Counted from the stretch's first letter, positions 11,101-20,770 are shown. The stretch is DNA of 64,000 bases from Deroplatys truncata (GCA_030765065.1 CM060978.1:219127498-219191497), one strand, 5' to 3'. Notes: a model not told the origin generated them from the sequence alone. Numbers and translations are program-made.

Positions 11101-11728
11101 CTGTTTGTACTAATTGTACGAAAAATCTTTCTTCGGCGATATCTTCTTCTCCTTGGGTTTTGTTATAAGTATCCTGCTTCATACCCTCTACAAAAGGGAT
11201 TTCTAATAGTTTTCTGTTCTTCTCTATTTTCAAAACTTTATCAGCAAAATCAACCCTAGCTCTTAATTCAAACAAAACGTCACACCCAATCAAAATGTCA
11301 CAAATCAAATTATTGATTACCAGAAAAATAAACTCAAATTTGTCTTCTCCTATTTTTATGTTCAACATTACTTGCATTTTTATTCGGGTAACCTCTTTGT
11401 TAACTGCTACCCGGCATACCGTGTTCCTTATGGGTAATGTCATTAGCTTAATTCCTTTATTTACCAGGTTCTGATATAACCTCAGGCTGCATACACTCAC
11501 ATTGGCTCCAGAGTCTATTAAAGCGTTATATTCTTCATCCAACAATACTACTTTTATGCTAGGGGAATCTGTCAGATCCTTTTCCGAGTGATTTTGAATA
11601 GTAGTTATCAGTTCTCCCAGTATAAAGTCATCTTTGAGCCCTGTTTCACATTTTCTGTTTATTTGAGAATTTTGCGCGCTTAGAATCCGCTCCGAGCTCC
11701 TGATTGGATCCTGTCTTAGTTTTCCGGG
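8156..11728 (-). CDS. pol: Pol polyprotein (protease, RT, RNase H, integrase)
   Basis: The open frame runs from 11728, just inside the gag end, to the stop at 8156; no ATG is needed because it lies in the -1 frame relative to gag. Numbering from codon 11545: an aspartic protease DSG lies at about residues 11-13 (ALIDSGANVSVC); reverse transcriptase has YFSTIDL and the YIDD box at Y405; RNase H has its first aspartate in YVDASG at D554; the integrase HHCC zinc finger lies at about 765-805; the integrase core has D836, D896 and E931 with an NPCER ending; a C-terminal KGPYRV module follows. All expected catalytic residues are present and there is no internal stop, so the enzyme set looks intact. 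Confidence 0.95.
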   Translation of the reverse strand, partial: PGKLRQDPIRSSERILSAQNSQINRKCETGLKDDFILGELITTIQNHSEKDLTDSPSIKVVLLDEEYNALIDSGANVSVCSLRLYQNLVNKGIKLMTLPIRNTVCRVAVNKEVTRIKMQVMLNIKIGEDKFEFIFLVINNLICDILIGCDVLFELRARVDFADKVLKIEKNRKLLEIPFVEGMKQDTYNKTQGEEDIAEERFFVQLVQTGRSEKLIAIVQGEETDEMHAFADRFYNGYTEHNEKDYGYARNKEFQDTGSQVEAVEEKVTLAENLTETQRHLLRRMLQENKAVFSDVPGKCKAYKHSFKVQDIAPFTHKYRDIPIALRERAKQVIDKMLRDQIIQKSNSPYSSPLCWVTKRNGELRMTIDGRKINKHTQPDRFRSESVEKLLSKITKGKYFSTIDLTASYWQIELHEDVRKYTSFLFFGKQFEFLRMPFGMLTSCSGLLRAIDKIFGDSADEFLIQYIDDFLIVDENFDEHIKHVDYVLRKLRENGMTVNINKSKFCIREVEFLGYVINDRGIKPNEERVAAVRRIPAPKSVKQVRSFLGVLNYQSKFILRYAAEIAPLRELLKKKVRWKWDEVHQKAFEKIKELFAKSILLERPKDNLPYVIYVDASGHGYGCVLAQSDEENQLHVISTASRGLSQIEKNASVTELEICAVYYALQKFRSYIYLQKVIIYTDHVSLSFMKRCRLTSTKLSRYIHEILSYDVEVKHIPGKTNVFSDLLSRLHNNSEIPERIERPKNEVTLMSIEIPLSKGLIKELKGIGDQQRRDEKLNKLIKKAPEIDENIKGNIGLKGGVLYKLHGSEIQKWKTYIPKNMENELISTFHQALAHSGSERTALMIQENLYIPKLHHKVRRIISTCLQCQKAKPLNIQYEYETNSILREKPGMLVTLDCHGEMPRSKFGFRYIIVLIDVFSKFVKIYPVRKITSETCLRKIMKSYVPQFGKMKAILCDNASIFTSRKFVDTLKENEITLYHCSKYHPQSNPCERIIRDISVYLRILANKKHSDWANHYQRIESILNESVSPTTGYKPIELMKGKLMETLEGELPQTLEAKDPKALTEEEMFKKAFERMANKAQKRKEKFKKKKRKHWLIKLGDLVLVRDKKKSSILNKRYHRMENLFKGPYRVINIFGSDTFELQEIKNSKIVGRYHKQLLKPYKCLENEKGEEYNEKNQVSFTRNEVTPL

Positions 11729-11731
11729 TTA
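11716..11731 (-). promoter_or_regulatory. Probable -1 frameshift site at the gag-pol junction
   Basis: Gag ends ...GAA AAC TAA; the pol frame is open from the codon after a TAA at 11731-11729 and lies at -1. The overlap is only about 13 nt. GGAAAAC immediately before the gag stop resembles, but does not match, the canonical X XXY YYZ slippery heptamer. I did not identify a downstream pseudoknot. Stop-codon suppression is excluded because the frames differ. Confidence 0.55.
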
Positions 11732-13698
11732 TCGACACTATTTGGTGCTCCGCTAGTCTCTTCCACATTTCCCGCTCTCTGAGTTTGCCTATAGTTTCCT
11801 CTGTTTCCTCTAAAATGTCCCCGGGAAGGTCTCTCTCTCCTTTCGTTTCTTTCTGGGTCATTTTCGTCATACCTCTCTCCTATATCGCTTTCCCCTCGGT
11901 CAGAAAAATAATGTTCCCTGGATCTGTTTTCATTGTTTCTGCCTCTCCTATAGCTAAAACGGCCCCTGTATCTTGGTCTGGTTTGTATAGCATTTATGTG
12001 ATATTGGTTATCACCTTCCCTCCTGAAACGGTTATTTTGACAGTTCCTGTTCCCGGATTGAGGCACGTCGTTCCAGTATCTCTCTCTGGGGTTATAGTTC
12101 CCTCTCGCGTTTCCTCTCCAATTCGCATTCCTTGAATTATCCGGTAATGGTCGAACTGTATAGTTTTGTACGTGGTTCCTACTACTTGTCTCGAATGATG
12201 ATACCAACTCAATCAATTCGGGAATAGAATTTGGCTTCGCAATGAGTAGGTAATGGTGTATCCGTTCTGGATAATGTGGTACAATCATATTAATGAAATC
12301 CCTCTCGCTTATGGGTGGCTCGATTAGTCTACTACTCTGTGCTTTAGTTAGCAAATAATCTACCATGCTTAGGTTTCCGCGTTCATCGTACTTGCCATTA
12401 ACTAGGATAGATCTCACCTGGTTCTGAGTATTAGTACTCCAATACTTATTCAAAAATGCCCTTCTGAAATATTCAAAATTATTATTCTCCCCCAAAGTCA
12501 ATCTTACCCATTGGAGAACCCTTTGACGTAAACCTTTACGAACGATTAACATCTTTAGCTCGTCCGGAATCTGCTTCAAACGGAAATACTCCTCAAGGTC
12601 ATTTAGGTATTGTTTAGGATTATCAGCCGAATTTTCCTCGAAAGTAGGTACCCCTATCTCATTTAATAAATGGTAGTTTGCATTACTTGCATGGTTAGAT
12701 GTACATTGGTGCCCTGCATTGACATTATATGGGTCGGCAGCTGGACTTTGGCCTCCATTTGCCTCCCTAAAAGTGGTGCTAGTTTCACTGGGTGAGCTAT
12801 CATCACTCTGTCTCACACTTATCCCTAGTCTACCAATAGAGCGTTTTAACTCCTTTACACAATTTTCATGCTCTTCCACCCTCTTCACAATTTCATGATG
12901 ATTTGAGAGCTGTTCAGTCATTTTTGACGAAAGTTCATTCATCTTTCCCTGATCCTTTTCTAACACTATTCTAAATTCTTTGAACTCCCTTTGAATGTTA
13001 GATTCTAAGGTACTTTGTTTTTTTTCTAAAGAAACATTTACAGCTCTTAAGTCATCATCCAATTGTTCCTTTATGGCTAAGCTGGTAACACTTAATTCTG
13101 TTTCTACATCCTTCCTTAGTTTTTCTACATCGTTTCTTAGACATAGTTGTCCTGCCTGAATTTCTTGCACTACCATCCCTTGCTGACTGAATTTGGAGTC
13201 CAATTGACTTTGTAATCGGGTGACCTGTTCACCTAAATATTCCCTCATCTCCTGAGCTAATTCCCCTCTCATCTTCCTGTTTTCCTCTCTGACATATTCA
13301 CCTATCTGTATACTCTGCTCATTTAATTTCCCTTCCAAATTTTTATTTTGTTCACTCAAATTTCTTTTTGACTCCTTACTCAGCTCATTTAATTTCCCTT
13401 CTAAATTTTTAATTTGTTCACTCAAATTTCTTTTTGACTCCTTACTCTGCTCATCTATCTTTGCGCTCAAATGTTGAAGCAATATTAGCAGCTGGTTTTG
13501 ACCTGCGTCAATGACCTGCTCAATCGGTGATTGCCTTTCCCTAACTTCTACTTCAGCTGCACCCATATTTTCTCCATCTGTTGTTATGCTGACAATAGCC
13601 TCCCCATTCAGTTCTTCCAAATCTTCCCTTGACCTACTCATGGTTCCGTTAGCAAGTTCTACCTCCCTAGTAATGACTTTACCCCCTCTCAATAACAT
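11716..13698 (-). CDS. gag: Gag protein with coiled coil and RG-rich tail
   Basis: The frame is open from 13719; the first ATG is at 13698, which I prefer to the GTG codon at 13719. The protein is about 660 aa. Residues ~70-290 are a long charged coiled coil rich in K, E, Q and N. Residues ~357-511 match a retrotransposon capsid/gag domain (NPKQYLNDLEEYFRLKQIP, then QRVLQWVRL and FRRAFLNKYW). The tail (~515-640) is rich in arginine, glycine and asparagine, with repeated RG, RGN and RRG. No CCHC knuckle is visible, so nucleic-acid binding probably relies on the basic tail. A 66-bp tandem duplication (13317-13382 and 13383-13448) repeats one 22-residue coiled-coil unit. The stop is at 11718-11716. 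Confidence 0.92.
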   Translation of the reverse strand: MLLRGGKVITREVELANGTMSRSREDLEELNGEAIVSITTDGENMGAAEVEVRERQSPIEQVIDAGQNQLLILLQHLSAKIDEQSKESKRNLSEQIKNLEGKLNELSKESKRNLSEQNKNLEGKLNEQSIQIGEYVREENRKMRGELAQEMREYLGEQVTRLQSQLDSKFSQQGMVVQEIQAGQLCLRNDVEKLRKDVETELSVTSLAIKEQLDDDLRAVNVSLEKKQSTLESNIQREFKEFRIVLEKDQGKMNELSSKMTEQLSNHHEIVKRVEEHENCVKELKRSIGRLGISVRQSDDSSPSETSTTFREANGGQSPAADPYNVNAGHQCTSNHASNANYHLLNEIGVPTFEENSADNPKQYLNDLEEYFRLKQIPDELKMLIVRKGLRQRVLQWVRLTLGENNNFEYFRRAFLNKYWSTNTQNQVRSILVNGKYDERGNLSMVDYLLTKAQSSRLIEPPISERDFINMIVPHYPERIHHYLLIAKPNSIPELIELVSSFETSSRNHVQNYTVRPLPDNSRNANWRGNARGNYNPRERYWNDVPQSGNRNCQNNRFRREGDNQYHINAIQTRPRYRGRFSYRRGRNNENRSREHYFSDRGESDIGERYDENDPERNERRERPSRGHFRGNRGNYRQTQRAGNVEETSGAPNSVDNPEN

Positions 13699-13992
13699 GT
13701 GTTCACAAAACTGAGTCACTACTCTGCATGCCTTTTTGTTTGTTTTTGAATAAAAGTTCTAACCTGTATTTTTTTTCAATGTTAACTGATGCGTTCCGGG
13801 TTCGAATCCTGGTGAAGTTCTAGAAGCGATGTTCTCAGCTGTTTTGTTGTCCCACGTAGGTAGACTAGAAGTTCGCGTTGTAATTTTGTTCTGCTGTGCC
13901 CCTTTCCTCTGAAGATTCTTCGTCTGTTCGTTGTTTCCTAGTACTCCGTTTGAGTCGTTCTTCCTTTCGATCTCCACGTTATGGCGCCAGTT
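13699..13992 (-). other. 5' leader with primer-binding site
   Basis: Three bases inside the 5' LTR, the minus strand reads TGGCGCCATAACGTGG (13989-13974). TGGCGCC is the usual start of a primer-binding site for tRNA-Lys-type primers; the remainder does not match a tRNA I can name. The leader also contains a tRNA T-arm-like CCGGGTTCGAATCCTGG on the plus strand at about 13798-13814, without a box A. Confidence 0.65.
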
Positions 13993-15136
13993 TGCGGCGG
14001 TCACCTCCTCATCCGTTGCTGTTAGGCTTACCTTGACGCTTCTCCCGTTGCTTCCAGAAGTTCTCAGCGTGTTGGTTCTCTTCAATTTATCCTCGGCTAG
14101 CTGCAGTAATTTTTCTTAAACTATATGGGAGCATGGACTTATCCTCGGTAAAGGAAAACGTAGATCTCGGGTGGTGATATAGGAAGACATAGACTTGCTT
14201 TGTTTATGAAAATATGACACTGCCGTTTCTTTTTATTTAATTAACACTCGTAGTATACAAAACTAGTATTGCCGCTGTAAAATACTGTCCACCGCTGTTA
14301 AACTATGGCGCGGATATGAGACGAAGTTTAAATATTCTTATTGTCGCTTTAAGAGTAGCAGATCTTAGGTGTGTTGTTAGAACTATCTTGATTCCCTGTT
14401 TTGGCGCGATATCTCACACATCCTGCAGCATCTCTCCCTGACCACACATGACATAAACTGCCGAATAAAATGCAATACTAAGCTGACATTACAAAGCTGA
14501 CTTGATTCCTTTCTGGGCGCGATATCTCACGCATCCTGCAGCATCTCTCCCTGACTACACATTACCAAAACTGCCGCGAATTTTCCCCAAACAGATCCAT
14601 TTATAGTCTCAGGCTTCTGAGGCTGCTTCCTTTCCTATTGGTCCATTTTTAGCGCGACTCGACGCGTCTAACTATTTCGAATAAACTTTCAGGGATCTCA
14701 TTGGTCCAATTTTAATATAAATCGCGGCTTTTCCTACATTTACCGTTAAGGTTGTCTTTCTCACTCACTTGGTCACGGCGAATTATCAAATAATGGGACA
14801 AAGGCTCTACACCCTCGCTGTAGGAATAATAGCACAGCGACCGGAGAGAGGTAATAAAACTAGGTTTTCTGCCTTCGAAAGCACTATTCCTGTAGCTAAA
14901 ACTTTCCCTCGTGGACAGTATTTTAACATAGCGCTTAAATTATTTACATTAAACCATTTATAACTCTACTAATATTAATAACCTAGATAGATACATAATG
15001 TTAAATCACCCTTCTTAAAATATACAAGCAGTATGAGAAAAAGATATTTACATAATACGATTTAACATCACTAAAAGTTAATTAATAAGTTATCTGTAAT
15101 TATAGTTCTTGGGCTCGGCCTAGAGTTGCCGTTTCA
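13993..15136 (-). repeat. 5' LTR of the gypsy-type element
   Basis: Same length as the left LTR and apparently identical over the stretches I compared, including the small open frame at 14769-14963. It carries the element's promoter for gag-pol (minus strand). The minus-strand AATAAA lies at 14237-14232. Confidence 0.95.
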
Positions 15137-15140
15137 AAGG

Positions 15141-15821
15141 CCAGGTAATTGGTCTACTGTACCGAGATACAAAAATTGTACATCACATGCGATTTAAGTG
15201 TGGTGGATTACTACATTTTAACTTATTTATAAGTATACTTTAAAGACAATGTGCAATGCTGCAAGTGTCTTTTAATTTCCTTCATTCTAATTAACCTATT
15301 TCAGGATTACAGCAGTGTTCATTTATTCTAGCTGTGTTTAAACGAAGCTTCTAAACTAAATCAGGTTTATCGTAGTTGTCTTCTAAGTTAATCGTCTTTA
15401 GCTAAATAGACGTTAACAATCTCTACATGAAACTGTCCTTACTGCGGATGCATAAAGCGTGGTGATAATAGAATATATGTGGAAAGTGTCTACATTGTAA
15501 ACTGGCAGCTGATACACAAAATTAATTTTAAACACAGAGGCTATTCTAGAGGCGAGTGAAGGACTATCCAGTCAAGTGCTGACCAAGCTTAATGATCCTT
15601 ATCTAGAAAGCAAGGCTGGAATTGCCTTTCCGCAAGAAATTACGGTGTTTAATTTACGCTGTTCTAAACGCTCCAGCTTAAAGGATCACTGCACGTATTT
15701 GTTTGCTCAGGACAAAATCTCTTTGTAACGAATACGTCTGCAGTCCATTCCTTGGGAGTGTTTTTCTTTCCCCTTCAACCTGAAAGCCAACGCTCCGTTA
15801 TTTTAAACAGAATAGGAAGAT
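15141..15821. other. No recognisable gene
   Basis: Sequence between the LTR element and the LINE tail. I see no coding frame, tRNA or known repeat boundary. Confidence 0.4.
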
Positions 15822-17880
15822 TAGATTAGATTAGATTAGATTGCATTCTGTGAGTTCACTAGCAGCCATAAAGGCTTGTGAACATAGAACATGTCAAGGA
15901 AATGTACAAAAATTATATATAAACATAAATATTACATAGAATATGGAACATTTGAAATAAAATACACATATTATATGCGTGTTAAGGAAATGTACAATAA
16001 AGTTACATATATACATAAATATTACATAGTATACAGAACATTTAAAATAAAATAAAGACATACTATACACAAAATGAAGCAAATCAAGTGTTGTAATTTT
16101 GTACAGAGTTGAATACCTCCTTACTGTTATAAGGTTAACATACGTATAGGCAAGAACAGTTATTTTAACATTCACTAGGATTTTACCTTTGTTCTATTTG
16201 ATTTGTAATGCATAGCATTTACTGTCAGTTCTTAATATACATACATTTAAATAGCTTCATTAATTCTAGAGCAGGCATCAAATATGACTGGCAATTGTCA
16301 TTAATATTTACTAATACTACTTACAGAGCTATATAAGTATTATCATCAGGATAATTTGTCATTCAGATAATCTTTTACAGAATAATATGCTTTTGAGCAT
16401 AGGTACTCTTTAACAGCAGTTTTAAAGACATTGAAATTGTCAACTTTTCTCTTAAGATCATTAGGGAGAGTATTAAATATTTTTATGGTCTCGTAATATA
16501 CACCTTTCTGGAAGCAAGAAAGCTTTGCACTGGGATGATGGATGTTACCCTTTTGTCTAGTGTTTATCTCATGAATTTCCATGTTTGTAATAAATGTGGT
16601 TCGATTGCATACATAGAATTTTAAGATTGAAAATATATACATGGAAGGTAGGGTTAATAACTTTAGTCTTCTAAAAAGATGTTTGCAAGAGTGTCTGCTA
16701 TGAGTGCTGGAAATGATTCTTATAACCTTCTTTTGCATGAGGAATATTCGTTTACTTTCTACCGAATTTCCCCAAAATAATATTCCATATTCAATGATAG
16801 AGTTAAAATATGCATAGTTTACTAATTTAAGTGTATCTATAGAACTGACATTTACCAATGCTCGGATAGCATAACATGCAGAACTGAGTTTGGGTATGAT
16901 ATACCTAATGTGAACTTTCCAATCTAAATATCTGTCTACTTGGAGGCCCAGAAATTTAATGTTGTCTATTTGTTCTAGTGACATGTCATTAATCCCAATT
17001 TCTATTGGAGTGTGTAGTGATCGATGGGTTATAAATTTAACAACTTTTGTTGTGTCTAGATTTACAGATAATTTGTTAGCTTTAAACCAGTGTGACATAC
17101 AGTTCAAAACATAATTCAATTTAATTACACCACTCATTCAAGTTTTTACTAATCACCAGAACACTCGTGTCATCAGCAAACAGAATTATACTTGCAATAT
17201 CCTTTATATAAAGTGATAGGTCATTTATATAGATCAAGAATAATAAAGGTCCTAGGACTGAACCTTGGGGCACTCCATGTGTTACTGTTTTCCATTTTGA
17301 TGTATGTTTTCCAAATTCAATATCATTGACAACTTCAACACTTTGTTTTCTTTTATTTAGATATGATACGAACCAACTTAGAGTTTCATTTTTTAGTCCA
17401 TAGAATTTCAATTTTGCTATCAGAATATCATGATTAACACAGTCATATGCCTTTGCTGTCACAAAAAATCCCACCTACATGCATTTTTTTGTTTAATGCA
17501 GTTAACACTTCATGAGTAAGTTTATAAGTTGCATTATTGGTCGACATTCCTTTTCTGAACCCGAACTGATCCCTGACAAGTATGTTGTTACATTCAAGGT
17601 ATTTATAAAGTCTATTAAACATCACCTTTTCAAGAACCTTAGAGAAAAATGGCAAGAGAGATATTGGTCTATAATTTGAAACATTATTGCGTTCGCCTTT
17701 TTTGAAAAGTGGTTTAACAATGGAAAATTTCATTCTGTCAGGGAAAATTCCTGACCTTAGTGACTCATTGCACAAATAACTAAGGGGAGTGGAAATTTGA
17801 GATGAGCATGATTTTAAGACTTTTATGGTTATTTCATCATAACCAGAAGAGTTTTTTGTTTTGAAGGAGTTAAATACTTA
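15822..17880 (-). mobile_element. 5'-truncated LINE (non-LTR retrotransposon)
   Basis: A minus-strand reverse-transcriptase remnant with a 3' untranslated region and a microsatellite tail. The tail is five TAATC-type units (plus strand ATTAG, 15822-15842). The 3' UTR contains an 88-bp imperfect tandem duplication (15893-15980 and 15981-16068). The first recognisable protein is the KTKNSSGYDEI block near 17870, so the endonuclease and all upstream parts are missing. Confidence 0.85.
16346..17870 (-). pseudogene. LINE reverse transcriptase, broken by two frameshifts
   Basis: Three overlapping minus-strand frames hold successive parts of one reverse transcriptase: 17870-17443 (NYRPISLLPFFSKVLEKVM and QFGFRKGMS), 17474-17121 (KAYDCVNHDIL, GVPQGSVLGPLLFLIYINDL and the FADD catalytic box), and 17137-16346 (thumb region with NKLSVNLDTTK, then a C-terminal region). 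The HGVPQGSVLGPLLF and FADD signatures fit the CR1/L2/Jockey group of LINEs. The breaks are at about 17450-17470 and 17125-17135. The catalytic aspartates survive, but the protein cannot be made from one frame, so this copy is dead. Confidence 0.85.
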
Positions 17881-17950
17881 TTAGCATACTTATTAGCATA
17901 TTGAAGGCGATTCCACAAATTTTAACTAAAATAATTTTATCATATGAGGA

Positions 17951-18838
17951 AGTATTTTTAACACTAAAATGATTTTGGTCTAATTGTATAATATATATAT
18001 ATATATATATATATAATTCAAGCAATATATGTATGTAACAATATATAAAAAATGCATGTAACAGTCATTGTATATGTTTATATTATTGTATCCATGTGTA
18101 AAAATGTTATGTGAATGTATTAGGTAATTTAATAATGTAGGAGCTGTGAGAATAATAGGTCAAAAGTTGCTAACAATGAGATAACAATGAAGTAGCCTTG
18201 AGGCAATAATGAGTTTGAGAGTTTAATAATGCTACTTGTGATTCTTGGAAGTAATAATGTAATTTTAGTGACAGTTTATAAAATAGCCAATCAACAACCA
18301 GAAAAAGCTTTAGCTAAATGAAGGTAATCTATTGGATTAGGAATAGCCAATCAGAGACTTGAAATACAGAAATTTACAAGTTTAGGCGGTTGAAATCAGT
18401 TCAGTTGCCTGCAGACAGTGATTGTAACCGGATGCGTTGCTTGTGCGTCCTCGAGAGATTTAATGCGTATTCGTCTGAGACGAAAAATAAGTTTACGTGT
18501 TAAAAAGCGCAATTAATTAATAAAAAGAATCTCACAGCTCTCTATATCAGTGAAGTGTTATTTAAATCGTGTCAAGTATTAATAAAAGGAGTGGAGTAAA
18601 ATTATAATCTGCGTAAGCCTAAATTCTTAGTCGCACCACAACCCTGCCAAAACATCCATGTCTCTAACAATAATACTGACGCAGCCGAGGCAAACATAAA
18701 TATATAATATTTAAAGAAACAGTCAGATTACAAAGTTAATATTTTTAAACTTAGGGCGAAGGCTACCGGAAACTGTTTACAATACGTGCGGTTGCAACTA
18801 CTACAAGTTCGGCTCCCCAACAGTTGAAATATAATACA
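17951..18838 (+). repeat. Family C repeat, copy 1 (solo-LTR candidate)
   Basis: About 890 bp shared with 59787-60701, from AGTATTTTTAACAC to GAAATATAATACA. It contains TGTAGGAGCTGTGAGAAT at about 18137 and ends near GGCTCCCCAACA, which resembles a TG...CA long terminal repeat with AATAAA-type signals, but no internal region accompanies either copy. A (TA)n tract lies at 17989-18014. Confidence 0.6.
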
Positions 18839-19892
18839 ACTCCTTCAATAAATATCTACTTCACATAATACTAAAATAAAGTAGAAAAGTAATCTACTAA
18901 ATTTAAAGACCTGGATTTTTTTTTGTTTATAAAATATTAATATTCTATTTTGTATAGTAGGCATCAAGAATTAGTGTATACTACCCAAAAATTCAATAAC
19001 CAATTTCACCGGTAATATGTTTTGAGGTTACATTCAAAAGTAACATTTTTTAGGAAAAGATCTGTATATGTGAACAGCGTTATTCAAAAACGAAAAATTG
19101 GATAAATACCAAACACATTTTTTTTTATTTTATCAGAAAAACATAATCAGTTCTGGTATTGGTTTGCAGACTTGTTACAAATTTTATCTGGCTCGGCTGT
19201 TCAATTTTTCTACCACTTCTTCACTCTGTTCATCCAAACAATTTCTTCGTCGAAATTCCTTCCATGTATATAGAAGTCCATGAAAGGCGGTGAAAGAATA
19301 GTTAGTGTAGCCTATTTTGACCAACATTCTTTTCTTCTTCATTAAACCGCAGCTCATGGCCAGCCTTTTAAATGGATAAAAGCGCATTCTGCTCCCATGA
19401 GATCAAATCCGCATTCTCGAAGCGAGATAAGTTATATGGTTAATATTTCGGCAGCTTCTTCACGTAACTTAGGTTTTCTGTCAAGTTTAGAAACAGAAAA
19501 GGCCTCTTTTTGGGGTGAAACTATAAGGATTGTGGTGGTACATCATAAATTCTACAATCAATTACAGTCAATGTTCAAGACCGACTGAATATACATTGTG
19601 ATCCCAGCGCTGACTGTTTCTGCGGCTACGCACAACTGTTTCTCTGTTCAAACAGAGAAAACTGCTATAAATGTACATCGGGCAACCTATGGCCATATCA
19701 CACGCAGTAGCTCTGCCCATTTTTGCTCCAATGAGTCATTTTATAGTTTGTTGATCACCCCGGCCTGTAAATACATGCATATGCAAGACACTTCCCATTA
19801 TTTCGGGAACGTTGTGTCTGAAGCTATTCTTCCAGCCAAAGTATTGTTTTAGCACTATCAGTAAGTCATGGCGCTCATTGATTAAATGGCTC
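18839..19892. other. No gene; contains an old family A fragment
   Basis: Positions ~18920-19130 resemble the 3' part of family A on the minus strand ('ttgtatagtaggcat', 'ttcaccggtaatatgttttgag', 'gtgaacagcgttattcaaaaacg'), strongly diverged. The rest shows no coding frame with recognisable motifs. Confidence 0.4.
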
Positions 19893-19975
19893 TTACTCAC
19901 CGAGTAAGATAGCTCTGGCGGTAACGTCTGTGGACAGCTTTCCGGGTGTCCTGGGTTCAAATTCCTCGGGCCGAC
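19893..19975 (+). mobile_element. tRNA-SINE head, split by the palindromic element
   Basis: Box A (ATAGCTCTGGCGGTAACG) and box B (GGGTTCAAATTCC) of a tRNA-derived SINE. It breaks off at GCCGAC (19970-19975); the body resumes at 37059 (TCGTGGTTTCTCTCAGTCGCC), matching the body of the intact SINE at 49887-50387. It therefore marks the insertion site of the 17-kb element. Confidence 0.75.
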
Positions 19976-20170
19976 AGTAGAATAAGAATGCCGATTCTGA
20001 AACAAAGGAAGATGCCGACAAGCGATAAAGTTCTTTGATCTATGCCGCTAGCCCCGCCCCCTCCCTTTGTGTGCTTACATGCCGCCAGGTCTCGTGTCGT
20101 TAGGCCCCGCCCCCTCTCGCTTTGTGTGCTTACCTAATGCCGACAGTGTCTGTGCTAACAGGTCCTACCC
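19976..20170 (+). repeat. Subterminal region with ATGCCG motifs and GC-rich tandem units
   Basis: ATGCCG occurs five times in about 160 bp (near 19985, 20010, 20042, 20079 and 20136), and the segment CCCCGCCCCCTC...TTTGTGTGCTTAC occurs twice about 54 bp apart. This is the usual place for binding sites of a mobilising enzyme. The mirror copy lies at about 36860-37052. Confidence 0.6.
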
Positions 20171-20410
20171 CCTCCCCAATGCGATCTACTGTGGCGTCAT
20201 GACTTGAGGGAATTGTTTTCTCGAGGCCTGCCGCCCCTCGGCAAATTAATTAGGTAATGTTCGTCAAACATTTTTTTTATGATTACTAAGGTCTGCAGAT
20301 TGCATCCTCGAGCAATTAAGTTTTTTGAATAATGAATTGTTGACTGGAGCGTGAGTATAAGTAGTCTGCTCACGGTAACAGTCTGTCATGTAATGAAACA
20401 CTGCAGCCTT

Positions 20411-20706
20411 CTTCTTCTATCTGGGCAAAGCGCTTGTCCATTAGCTGAACATGTTAGACGCTTTCAACACATTAATAGGCTTTTAAGTTTACATTCCGGA
20501 TCTGTTTACATACATTAGCGATCAACGACATACTTCCGTCTGGAGGTAACGGTGACACACATTAGCTGACCCGTTAGACGCTTTCACTCCATTAGCGAAC
20601 AAGAGCCCGGCATGTAATGAAAAAACCCGTAACCTACTTCTGTCTGATGGTAACGGTGACCTCTATTAGCTGACATCTTTAGACCCTTTCACCTCATTAG
20701 CGAACA
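20411..20706 (+). repeat. ~104-bp imperfect tandem repeats upstream of the arm gene
   Basis: Three units share ATTAGCTGAC..., GTTAGACGCTTTCA... and CATTAGCGAACAA, clearest at 20531-20604 and 20635-20706 with a degraded unit at 20411-20478. They lie directly upstream of the TATA box at 20771. Mirror copy at about 36322-36618. Confidence 0.6.
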
Positions 20707-20770
20707 ATGCCAGTAATTGTTTTCCTAAGTGCTCTACAATCTCTCACCACTTCAGCTTTAGTGGGGGAAT

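Larger units (their letters stand above)
6619..15136 (-). mobile_element. Ty3/gypsy-type LTR retrotransposon, apparently full-length
   Basis: An 8518-bp element on the minus strand. Two LTRs of 1144 bp (6619-7762 and 13993-15136) begin TG and end CA on the plus strand, and are flanked by the 4-bp duplication AAGG (6615-6618 and 15137-15140). The internal region holds gag then pol, in the order protease, reverse transcriptase, RNase H, integrase, which defines Ty3/gypsy-type elements. No env-like frame lies between pol and the 3' LTR. I found no difference between the LTRs by eye, so insertion is probably recent. It is the best-preserved autonomous element in the window. Confidence 0.95.

Noticed and set aside
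13759..14085. Small protein upstream of gag (108 codons, minus strand)
   Set aside because: It spans the LTR end and primer-binding site and part of a tRNA-like sequence; no family resemblance.
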